From the NCBI GenBank assembly GCA_016926755.1, contig JAFGNZ010000089.1, positions 1-43,552 on the forward strand: 43,552 bases of DNA, read 5' to 3'. Position 1 is the first letter of the stretch. Every line of letters begins with the position of its first letter. The DNA comes from Myxococcaceae bacterium. GTDB lineage: Bacteria > Myxococcota > Myxococcia > Myxococcales > Myxococcaceae. Positions 1-6,689 of the stretch are shown here, in pieces. The notes under the pieces were generated by a model, which had not been told where the DNA came from, ran no database searches, and was given only the letters and a program-made list of their open reading frames with translations. The position numbers were made by a program, and so were the translations under genes.

Positions 1-395
1 ACGTGGTCCGCGATGGCGGTGGAGGTGGCCAGCGTCTCGATGTACTCGGGCTTCGCGTAGACGCTCGAGAGGAAGCCCTGGACGTCCCGGAAGTTGCGCA
101 GGGCCTGGATGCCGCCAGCGGTGGCGCACGCCCCGATGCTCACCAGCCGGCGGGACCGCCGCCGCACCTCGCGGATGCGCTCGGCGTCATGGGGCGTGGT
201 GATGGAGCCGTCCACGAGCGAGACGTCGTACAGCCCCTTCAGCGACACGCTGGTGGCCTCGGCGAAGTGGGCGATGCGCACGGCGTCCGCCAGCGCGAGC
301 AGCTCGTCCTCGAGGTTCAGCACGGTGAGCTGGCACCCATCACACGAGGCGAACTTCCATACCGCGAGCGAAGGTCTCTTCCGTCTGCGCGCCAT
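1..395 (-). CDS. hydD: [NiFe] hydrogenase small (delta) subunit, partial
   Basis: This is the N-terminal 131 codons of a hydrogenase small-subunit-like protein; the C-terminus runs off the left edge. The product begins [21 protein letters not shown]. The CDGCQ motif supplies the first cysteines that bind the proximal [4Fe-4S] cluster, and a later GACATAGG segment carries another conserved cysteine of the PF01058 (NADH dehydrogenase 20 kDa/hydrogenase small subunit) family. No Tat signal is present, so a cytoplasmic enzyme is expected, as in sulfhydrogenases. Its start lies 1 base after the gamma-subunit stop, so it is the fourth gene of the operon. In group 3b enzymes it passes electrons between the NiFe large subunit, probably the next gene off the edge, and the flavin subunit. 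Family call is solid; the subgroup comes from the neighbours. Confidence 0.88.
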   Translation of the reverse strand, partial: MARRRKRPSLAVWKFASCDGCQLTVLNLEDELLALADAVRIAHFAEATSVSLKGLYDVSLVDGSITTPHDAERIREVRRRSRRLVSIGACATAGGIQALRNFRDVQGFLSSVYAKPEYIETLATSTAIADH

Positions 396-396
396 C

Positions 397-1254
397 TCAC
401 ACCTCACGGAGGTTGATGAAGGGCCGGAGCTTCTCGTAGGGGAACACCGGCCCGTCCTTGCACACGAAGTACGGGACGAGCTGGCAGTGGCCGCAGAAGC
501 CCACCGCGCACTTCATGTTGCGCTCCAGGGACAGGTGGATGCGGGCGTCCGGCACCCCCCGCCGCTCCAGCTCGCGCACGGTGAAGCGCATCATCACCTC
601 GGGGCCGCACATCAACGCCACGGTGCGCGCCGGATCCACCTCCACATCGCTCAGCAGCGCCGGCACCACGCCCACGTGCTCCGTCCAGCCGGGGCTCGCC
701 TTGTCCACGGTGACGAGCACCCGCAGGCGGGAGTCCTCCTGCCAGCGCGCCAGCTCGCGGCGGAAGGGGAGATCCTCCGGCGTGCGTGCCCCCACCAGCA
801 CCGAGACCCGTCCGTACTCCGCGCGGTGGCGCAGCAGATGGAGGATGGCGGGGCGGAGCGGGGCAAGGCCGAGTCCTCCGGCCACCACCACCACGTCCTG
901 GCCTCGGGCCTCCTCCATCGGCCAGGGCCGGCCGTAAGGGCCGCGGACGCCGAGTGTGCCGCCTCGGCCTATGCCGCGCAGCGCGTGCGTGGCGGCTCCC
1001 ACGGTGCGGACGGTGTGGAGCAGCTCGGCCGGCCGGCCGGGATCTCCGCTGATGGAGATGGCCACCTCGCCCACGCCGAAGACGTACAGCATGTTGAACT
1101 GGCCCGGCTGGAACGGGAAGCCACCGGGACGCCGCGAGACATCGAGAGACACCGTCCACGTATCGGCCGTCTCGCGGCGGAGGCTCCGCACGCGGAGGGG
1201 CTCGGGCGTCATCGGCCCCGCGGCGCCGGCGGCAAGGGGCGCACCGGGGCTCAT
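397..1254 (-). CDS. hydG: Hydrogenase gamma subunit (FAD/NAD(P)-binding, 2Fe-2S)
   Basis: This 285-residue protein resembles the diaphorase subunit of sulfhydrogenases and the electron-transfer subunit of dihydroorotate dehydrogenase. An FAD-binding beta-barrel comes first ([10 protein letters not shown] near residue 50), then an NAD(P)-binding fold with [14 protein letters not shown], then a C-terminal [2Fe-2S] site with Cys249, Cys254, Cys257 and Cys265 (CX4CX2CX7C). It would exchange electrons between NAD(P)H and the FeS chain of the hydrogenase. The ATG start overlaps the stop of the preceding cyclic-nucleotide-binding gene in an ATGA, which supports this start and translational coupling. 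A downstream in-frame Met 15 is possible but less likely. Confidence 0.9.
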   Translation of the reverse strand: MSPGAPLAAGAAGPMTPEPLRVRSLRRETADTWTVSLDVSRRPGGFPFQPGQFNMLYVFGVGEVAISISGDPGRPAELLHTVRTVGAATHALRGIGRGGTLGVRGPYGRPWPMEEARGQDVVVVAGGLGLAPLRPAILHLLRHRAEYGRVSVLVGARTPEDLPFRRELARWQEDSRLRVLVTVDKASPGWTEHVGVVPALLSDVEVDPARTVALMCGPEVMMRFTVRELERRGVPDARIHLSLERNMKCAVGFCGHCQLVPYFVCKDGPVFPYEKLRPFINLREV

Positions 1255-1712
1255 GCTCCCGCCTTGTAGACGTCGAGCCGCTGCAGGCGGACGCGCTCCA
1301 GCCGGTCGTAGAGGTGGCGCAGCAGACGCATGGCCAGCGCTGGCTCCAGCACGGGGTGCTCAGGCGTGGGGCCGCGCATGCAGGAGGCATCGAGCGCGAA
1401 GGCATCCACCGGCTCCACGGCCCGTGCATCCAGGCTCCAGCGGTAGGGCGGGAACAGCCAGGAGAGGCCGAGGATGTCACCCGCCTTCAGCGTCTCGAGC
1501 TGCGTGGTGCCTCTGCCGGGCACGTTCAGCTCCAGCACCACCCGCCCGCTGCGCAGCAGGTAGAGGGTGTCGGCCTGTTCGCCCTCACGGAGCAGCAGGG
1601 CCCCCGCCGGGAAGGACAGCTCGCGGATGCCGCAGGCGATGGCGCTCACCTGTTCGGGGGAGAGCCCGCGCAGGAAGGGGTGATGCTCGAGAGGGGGGAG
1701 GGGAGGCGGCAT
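1251..1712 (-). CDS. Cyclic-nucleotide-binding-domain protein in hydrogenase operon
   Basis: This 153-residue protein is one Crp-like cyclic-nucleotide-binding domain. It contains the typical jelly-roll motifs [25 protein letters not shown] and LKAGDILG. After that domain only a short helical tail follows (about residues 110-153), with no recognisable helix-turn-helix, so it is probably not a DNA-binding regulator but a ligand- or redox-responsive accessory of the hydrogenase. The start at 1712 is chosen over an upstream in-frame ATG at 1745 because GAGAGGAA sits just before it and because it avoids overlap with the beta-subunit gene. It sits between the beta and gamma genes and ends in an ATGA overlap with gamma. 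The bound ligand cannot be told from sequence. Confidence 0.82.
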   Translation of the reverse strand: MPPPLPPLEHHPFLRGLSPEQVSAIACGIRELSFPAGALLLREGEQADTLYLLRSGRVVLELNVPGRGTTQLETLKAGDILGLSWLFPPYRWSLDARAVEPVDAFALDASCMRGPTPEHPVLEPALAMRLLRHLYDRLERVRLQRLDVYKAGA

Positions 1713-1722
1713 GGACTTCCTC

Positions 1723-2874
1723 TCAGGCGCCGCTCCGGGCGCCATCGGTGGCGCGGATGGCGGCCACCTCTTCGGTGATGTCGATGCCCACGGGACACCA
1801 GGTGATGCAGCGCCCGCAGCCGATGCAGCCGGAGGTGCCGAACTGGTCCCACCAGCTCGCCACCTTGTGGGTGAGCCACTGCCGGTAACGACCGCGGATG
1901 GTGTGGCGGACGTTGCCGCCGTGCAGGTAGGAGTGGTCCAGGGTGAAGCACGAGTCCCAGCGGCGCCACCGCTCGGCCACGTCGCCTCGCAGGTCCGAGG
2001 TGTCCTCCACCGTGGAGCAGAAGCAGGTGGGGCAGACCAGCGTGCAGTTGGTGCAGGCCAGGCAGCGTTGGGCCACGTCGTCCCAGCGCGGGTGCTCCAG
2101 GTTGCGGTAGAGCAGCCCCTTGATGTCCGTGGTGTCCATCGTGCGGCCCATGCTCTGGGCGGTGCGCTCCACCACCGCGTCCGCCGCCTGGATGTCTTCC
2201 TCCGAGGCGGGACGGGCCTCCAGGCGTGACAGCAGGGCCGCGCCCCGCTCGCTGCCAGCCTCCGCCAGGAAGCGGTGTCCGCCCTCGAGGACCTCCGTGA
2301 GGGCGATGTCGAACCCGAAGGTGGCGCGGGGACCGGTCCGCATGGACACGCAGAAGCAGGTGCCCCCCGCCTGCCCGCAGTTCACCGCCACCACGAAGAG
2401 CCGCTCGCGCCGGGCCGCGTAGTCGGGGTCCTTGTAGGGACCCTCCAGGAAGGTCCGGTCCTGCACGGCGATCGCGTGCAGATCACACGAGCGGGCTCCA
2501 ATGAGGGCCAGCCGGGGAGGCTCCGTGGGCTCGCTCTCGACGCGGAAGCCCTCCGCCTCACGGTGCGCGCTCATCAGGCGCAGCCTCGGGACGAACAGCA
2601 GGTGCTTCCAGGACTTGGGCCCCACCGAGTAGCCGAAGAGCGCTCCATCCTCGCGCCGCGCCAGCCTGTAGGTGCCAGCCTCCTGCACCTCCGTCCAGCC
2701 GCGGGGGAGCTCCTCCGCCCCGGAGATGTCCTCGTGGACGAGGGCCCCATCCCTCACGGTGGGCCCGACGAGCCGCCAGCCCTCGCCACGCAGCGCCGCC
2801 AGCAGGGCCGCGAACTGCTCGAGCGAGAGCTGGGCTCGCCCCTCCTCGGGGGCGGACGAGGTGACCTCGGGCAT
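1723..2874 (-). CDS. hydB: Hydrogenase beta subunit (2x[4Fe-4S] ferredoxin-like)
   Basis: This 383-residue protein matches the iron-sulfur beta subunit of sulfhydrogenases (4Fe-4S dicluster, PF17179-type). Two cysteine clusters lie near the C-terminus: [16 protein letters not shown] and, about 80 residues later, [14 protein letters not shown]. An upstream [10 protein letters not shown] segment and a GGTCFC segment are also typical. It would relay electrons within the cytoplasmic NAD(P)-linked enzyme. The reading frame stays open 57 codons further upstream, but the ATG at 2874 has GGAGG directly before it and gives the usual family N-terminus, so it is taken as the start. It is the first gene of the operon; the promoter should lie in 2875-3065, shared with the divergent VTT gene. 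Confidence 0.88.
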   Translation of the reverse strand: MPEVTSSAPEEGRAQLSLEQFAALLAALRGEGWRLVGPTVRDGALVHEDISGAEELPRGWTEVQEAGTYRLARREDGALFGYSVGPKSWKHLLFVPRLRLMSAHREAEGFRVESEPTEPPRLALIGARSCDLHAIAVQDRTFLEGPYKDPDYAARRERLFVVAVNCGQAGGTCFCVSMRTGPRATFGFDIALTEVLEGGHRFLAEAGSERGAALLSRLEARPASEEDIQAADAVVERTAQSMGRTMDTTDIKGLLYRNLEHPRWDDVAQRCLACTNCTLVCPTCFCSTVEDTSDLRGDVAERWRRWDSCFTLDHSYLHGGNVRHTIRGRYRQWLTHKVASWWDQFGTSGCIGCGRCITWCPVGIDITEEVAAIRATDGARSGA

Positions 2875-3065
2875 GTGGCCTCCAGAGCGGGCTCTGACAG
2901 GCGCCAGATCCTGGAGCCGCGCCTCGGGGCCGCGAGCGGCATCCTGCCGGCAATCGAGCAAGGCGTCTTCAAAGAAAGTCACGAGCCTCAACGAGTCGGG
3001 GGTGGGCTCGTTCGGTTTCAAGACCGGGCTCATACTTTGCGGCACTAGACGGGGCGGGAGCGTGG

Positions 3066-3773
3066 ATGGAAGTGTGCTGGATGAGACGAAGAGCGACGAC
3101 GGTGTCCCCCCGTCCAGCCCGGCTACCCATTGGGTGGACGCGAGCGCTCGTCCTCTTGCTGCTGCTCGGGGGGGTGGTCCTCCTCGTCTCCTCCGACGAG
3201 TTCCAAGCCGCCCTGGCCTGGGGCCTCGCCAAGGCCGAGCCTGTCATCGTGAAGCACCCCGTCCGGGGCGCGCTGCTCTTCCTCGTCATCTCCGCGCTCT
3301 CCGCCATGCTGGCCTTCTTCTCCAGCGCGGTGCTCGTGCCGGTGGCCATCCAGGCCTGGGGAAAGCTCGGCTGTGTGTTCCTGCTGTGGCTCGGATGGAT
3401 CCTGGGAGGGGCCTGCGCCTATGGCATCGCCCGGTTCGGGGGCCGGCCGGTGGTCCGCCGGCTCACCTCTTCCAAGGGACTCGCCCGCTACGAGGAGCGC
3501 ATCTCCCGGCGCACGCCCTTCGGCCTGGTGCTCCTCTTCCAGCTGGCGGTCCCCTCGGAGATTCCAGGCTACGTGCTCGGCCTGGCGCGCTACGGGCTGC
3601 GCAAGTACCTGGTGATCCTGGCGCTCGCGGAGCTCCCATATGCGGTGGGCACGGCCTACCTCGGCGAGAGCCTGCTGGAGCAGCGCACCTTCCTGCTCCT
3701 GGGCCTGGGCGCGCTCGCCATCTTCTTCAGCGCCTGGGCCCTCCATGTCCTCCGCAAGCGCCTCGGTCCGTAG
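3066..3773 (+). CDS. VTT (TVP38/TMEM64, DedA-like) membrane protein
   Basis: This 235-residue protein has several hydrophobic segments: residues about 25-42, 65-95, 100-120, 155-180 and 205-230. Segment order and motifs such as the FFSSAVLVPVAIQAWG re-entrant-like stretch, GGACAYGIARFGG and PFGLVLLFQLAVPSEIPGYVLG fit the VTT/SNARE-associated family. Relatives are linked to lipid scrambling or undecaprenyl-phosphate recycling, but its substrate is unknown. It is transcribed divergently from the hydrogenase operon. A second ATG at 3081 is an alternative start. The 214 bases after it, up to the convergent LysR gene, show no clear hairpin or gene. Confidence 0.82.
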   Translation: MEVCWMRRRATTVSPRPARLPIGWTRALVLLLLLGGVVLLVSSDEFQAALAWGLAKAEPVIVKHPVRGALLFLVISALSAMLAFFSSAVLVPVAIQAWGKLGCVFLLWLGWILGGACAYGIARFGGRPVVRRLTSSKGLARYEERISRRTPFGLVLLFQLAVPSEIPGYVLGLARYGLRKYLVILALAELPYAVGTAYLGESLLEQRTFLLLGLGALAIFFSAWALHVLRKRLGP

Positions 3774-3987
3774 GCGGGAGCAGGGCCGCGCTGCCTTGCT
3801 TGGACGTGAGCCGCTCCAGAGGCCAGCTCGCCTTCCCCTCCCCCGCGTACCATGGCCGGAAGGCAGGTCGCCTCCCAATGTCAGCTTCCTGATGGAGCGG
3901 AAGATGCTGGTGGGGATCAAGTGGCGCGCCGAGTCCCTGGCCGCGAAAGAGCTTCGCACCCCGCGCGCCAGCGACGCGGGTCGCCGC

Positions 3988-4872
3988 TCAGAGCGGATCC
4001 AGGAACCGGCGAATGTGCGTTAGCACCAGCTTGATCTTGGGGATCTCGGCGAGCGCCTCGGGCACGCTGATGCGAACCGGGCGCTCACGCCCCACCACGT
4101 CCGGCAGTACGGGCACCAGCAGATCCTCGGGCGTGCCTGGATCGGCCAGCTCGATGCTGGGGACCAGGCCGATGCCCAGCCCAGCGATACAGCAGGAGCG
4201 GATGAAGTGGATGTCCGGCGTGATGAGCGCCGGCTCGACCGTGAAGACAGCGCCTCGGAGCGTGGGCCAGGAGCGCGCATCCTCTCCTGGAGCCTCCCAG
4301 GAGAAGAGCTCGTGGCCCTGCAGCTCTTGCAGTGCAGGCGGGACTCCACGCCGCTGCAGGTACTCCTTGCTGGCGATCAGCCCCTCTCGCACCCGCAGCA
4401 CCACGTATGAGAGCCACGGCCCCCTGGGGCTGTCCTCCCCGAAGTGGATCGCCATGTCCACGTCGTGCAGCGGCTCGCCCAGGGGATCGTCGCTGAAGCG
4501 GGCGTGGACGCTCAGCCGCGGATAGGAGGTCCGCAACAGCCCGAAGAGCGGAGTGAGCAGGTGTGGCGGCAGCCCCACGGGCATCACCATCCGGAGCACC
4601 CCCGAGGGCTCATGGCCCACCTCGCGGATGGACGCCAGCAGCGCGCTCGTCTCCTGCATCATGAGCCGTCCGCGCTGGGCGAGCAGCTCTCCCGCCTTGG
4701 TCAAGACGATGCCCTGTCGCGTGCTCTTGAGGAGCGGCACCCCCGCGCGCGCCTCGAGCGCCTCGACGCGGCGCCTCAACGTCGTGCGCGACACGCCCAG
4801 GGACTCCGCGGTGGCCAGGAATGAGCCCGTCTCCGCCACGTCGAGGAAGGCCCGCAGCTCTTCCAGATCCAT
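3988..4872 (-). CDS. LysR-family transcriptional regulator
   Basis: This 294-residue protein has a LysR winged helix-turn-helix at residues 1-60 (LRAFLDVAETGSFLATAESL followed by RTTLRRRVEALEARAG) and a substrate-binding domain from about residue 90 to the end. The effector is unknown. It is divergent from the CHRD-domain gene at 4989, with 116 bases between the two starts; LysR proteins often control the divergent neighbour, so the CHRD gene is a candidate target (inference). The start ATG gives the standard MDLEELRAF opening. Confidence 0.88.
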   Translation of the reverse strand: MDLEELRAFLDVAETGSFLATAESLGVSRTTLRRRVEALEARAGVPLLKSTRQGIVLTKAGELLAQRGRLMMQETSALLASIREVGHEPSGVLRMVMPVGLPPHLLTPLFGLLRTSYPRLSVHARFSDDPLGEPLHDVDMAIHFGEDSPRGPWLSYVVLRVREGLIASKEYLQRRGVPPALQELQGHELFSWEAPGEDARSWPTLRGAVFTVEPALITPDIHFIRSCCIAGLGIGLVPSIELADPGTPEDLLVPVLPDVVGRERPVRISVPEALAEIPKIKLVLTHIRRFLDPL

Positions 4873-4988
4873 GCTCTTGCCTCGCTCCTCACTGCACAGC
4901 GATTGGCCACCGCATGTCCACCTTTGGCCATCGTTCGCGCTCCGCAGGGGCTACGAAGGAGGTCTCCAACCTCAAGGTGGAATGCACC

Positions 4989-5624
4989 ATGCGCACGTCA
5001 ACCGTCCTCGCCTTCATCCTCGCTCTGTCAACGCTGCCCGCCTACGCCAAGGATCCTGCTCTCGGCACGAAGACCTTCACGGTCTTCGAGGCCTACCTGA
5101 GCCCCGCCCAGGAGCCCGGTGAGGAGTCGGAGACCCCGAAGGCGCTGGAGAAGAGCCTCGGGGCCACGGCTCCCTCGGTGCCGCGCGAGAGCCGAAAATC
5201 CAGGGGCTATGGGCAGATCCGGTTCACCAAGGATCTGAGCAAGGCCTATGTCGATGTCGAGATCCAGGGAGTCAACCCCGCAGACATCCTCATGTTCCAC
5301 ATCCACTGCGGCCCTCCGGGAGTCCTCGGCCCCATCATCGTGGATTTCGGCCAGTCCGAGAACCCGGCGAAGAAGCTCGCCGAAGGCCGGTTCTCCGTGG
5401 AACTCACCAACAAGAACGTCGTCTTCGTCAAGGACATGCCCAAGGGGCTGAAGCCCAGGCTGCCCGAGGGCTGCCCCGCAGATCAGGGCTTCCTGAGCCA
5501 GAGCAAGACCATCGCCGGCCTCGAGTACCTGGCGAGGAAGGGGGTGCTCTATTTCAATCTCCACACCAAGGCGCACACCTATTACGGAGAGATGCGCGGT
5601 CAGATCTACCCCGCCCAGGAGTAG
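4989..5624 (+). CDS. Secreted CHRD-domain protein
   Basis: This 211-residue exported protein has a clear Sec signal peptide (MRTSTVLAFILALSTLPAYA, cleavage expected after AYA). The mature part carries a CHRD-like domain: the core ADILMFHIHCGPPGVLGPII and the C-terminal LYFNLHTKAHTYYGEMRGQI match the usual HIHxG...NxHT...GEIRGQI pattern. CHRD domains occur in chordin and many bacterial secreted proteins; the ligand is unknown. The chosen ATG has AAGGTGG upstream and is preferred to longer in-frame starts because it puts the signal peptide at the N-terminus. It sits divergent to the LysR gene. Confidence 0.85.
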   Translation: MRTSTVLAFILALSTLPAYAKDPALGTKTFTVFEAYLSPAQEPGEESETPKALEKSLGATAPSVPRESRKSRGYGQIRFTKDLSKAYVDVEIQGVNPADILMFHIHCGPPGVLGPIIVDFGQSENPAKKLAEGRFSVELTNKNVVFVKDMPKGLKPRLPEGCPADQGFLSQSKTIAGLEYLARKGVLYFNLHTKAHTYYGEMRGQIYPAQE

Positions 5625-5773
5625 CGGAGGCGGGAGTTCGTCGGGTGGCCTGCCTGCTCCCTCTGGCGGGCGCCATGGGCCTTGCCCAGATTCAAGGGGC
5701 AGATTTCCTGCACGCAGGCCCTGCTCGGGAGTCCCCGCCCCGGAGACTCCTCCCACCCTGACTGGAGGCGGCC

Positions 5774-6082
5774 ATGCCCGTCCTGCTCGGCATCTTCTCG
5801 CTCTTCGTCCCGCGGCTGGTGGTGGCCATCCTCTGGTTCTTCACGGGCTGGTTCAAGGGCATGTTCGACACGCTGCTCTGGCCCATCCTCGGCTTCATCT
5901 TCCTGCCCACGACGCTGCTCTGGTACTCGGCCGTGCAGCACTGGTTCGGCGGGCAGTGGACGCTCTGGCCGATCGTGGGGCTGGTGTTCGCGTTGATGCT
6001 CGACGTGGGGGCCGGACGCGGGCGAAGCAGCACTCCCTCGGCTCCTCGTCGCGAGAGGGCCCGCCTCCACGCACATGCCTAG
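5774..6082 (+). CDS. Small integral membrane protein, unknown
   Basis: This 102-residue protein is not assigned to a family with confidence. It shows three hydrophobic segments (about residues 3-22, 33-53 and 64-80) rich in Trp and Phe, then a basic tail. CTGGAGGCGGCC precedes the ATG, a good ribosome-binding site. Similar small membrane proteins occur near stress genes in high-GC bacteria. It lies 58 bases before the flavodoxin gene on the same strand and may be co-transcribed. The gap in front of it (5625-5773) holds a weak inverted repeat (GGAGTC/GACTCC at 5728-5750) and nothing else evident. Confidence 0.6.
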   Translation: MPVLLGIFSLFVPRLVVAILWFFTGWFKGMFDTLLWPILGFIFLPTTLLWYSAVQHWFGGQWTLWPIVGLVFALMLDVGAGRGRSSTPSAPRRERARLHAHA

Positions 6083-6140
6083 TCGAGGCGCCTGGGCGCT
6101 CCTAACTTGACGAGGGTGGCTCCAACAGAGAGGTGGCCCC

Positions 6141-6689
6141 ATGCGAGTCCTGGTGACCTATGGATCCAAGCGAGGAGGTACGGCGGGGCTCGCGGAGATG
6201 CTGGGAGAGGCGCTCGCCGCGCAAGGCCTGCAGGTGGACGTGCGGCCCGCCGCGGAGACAAAGGGGGTAGAGGGTTACGACGCGGTCATCGTCGGCGGCG
6301 CGCTCTACCTGGAGCGATGGCACCGGGACGCGCGTCGCTTCATCAAGCGCAACGCCGAGGCGCTGCAGTCCCTGCCCGTGTGGCTCTTCAGCAGCGGGCC
6401 GCTCGACGACTCGGCCGCCCAGCATGAACTGCCGCCCATCGCTCAAGTCGAGCGGCTGATGAACTGGATTGGAGCACGGGGGCACAAGACGTTCGGCGGG
6501 CGATTGCTGCCAGATGCCAAGGGCTTCATCGCCAGCAAGATGGCGAGAGATCACTCCGGGGACTGGAGGGATCCGCGGCTCATCAGAGCCTGGGCCGCGG
6601 AGATAGGTGAGGCGCTGCGCGCGGGGGCTGCCCCATGGGAGGCCAGGCCGCGCGCGGAGGAGCAGCCTCCCGAGACACCCATTGTCTAG
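6141..6689 (+). CDS. Flavodoxin-domain protein (HemG-like)
   Basis: This 182-residue flavodoxin-like protein begins MRVLVTYGSKRGGTAGLAE, the FMN phosphate-binding loop T/S-x-x-G-x-T region of flavodoxin/HemG-like proteins. It continues with YDAVIVGGALYLERWHRDARRF and VWLFSSGPLDDS, which match the menaquinone-dependent protoporphyrinogen oxidase-like subgroup. It probably binds FMN and acts in cytoplasmic electron transfer; HemG activity itself is not shown. GAGAGGTGG lies before the ATG. Its stop codon and that of the convergent P-type ATPase share a CTAG, so the two genes overlap by 4 bases. A second locus (12649-13191) begins with a related N-terminal segment. Confidence 0.85.
   Translation: MRVLVTYGSKRGGTAGLAEMLGEALAAQGLQVDVRPAAETKGVEGYDAVIVGGALYLERWHRDARRFIKRNAEALQSLPVWLFSSGPLDDSAAQHELPPIAQVERLMNWIGARGHKTFGGRLLPDAKGFIASKMARDHSGDWRDPRLIRAWAAEIGEALRAGAAPWEARPRAEEQPPETPIV

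Noticed and set aside
2875-3065. FNR/CRP box in the hydrogenase promoter region
   Set aside because: No TTGAT-N4-ATCAA or TGTGA-N6-TCACA palindrome could be found on either strand of this region.
5728-5750. GGAGTC/GACTCC inverted repeat before the small membrane protein
   Set aside because: A six-base stem with an 11-base loop is not significant in DNA this GC-rich; no T run or known operator match.
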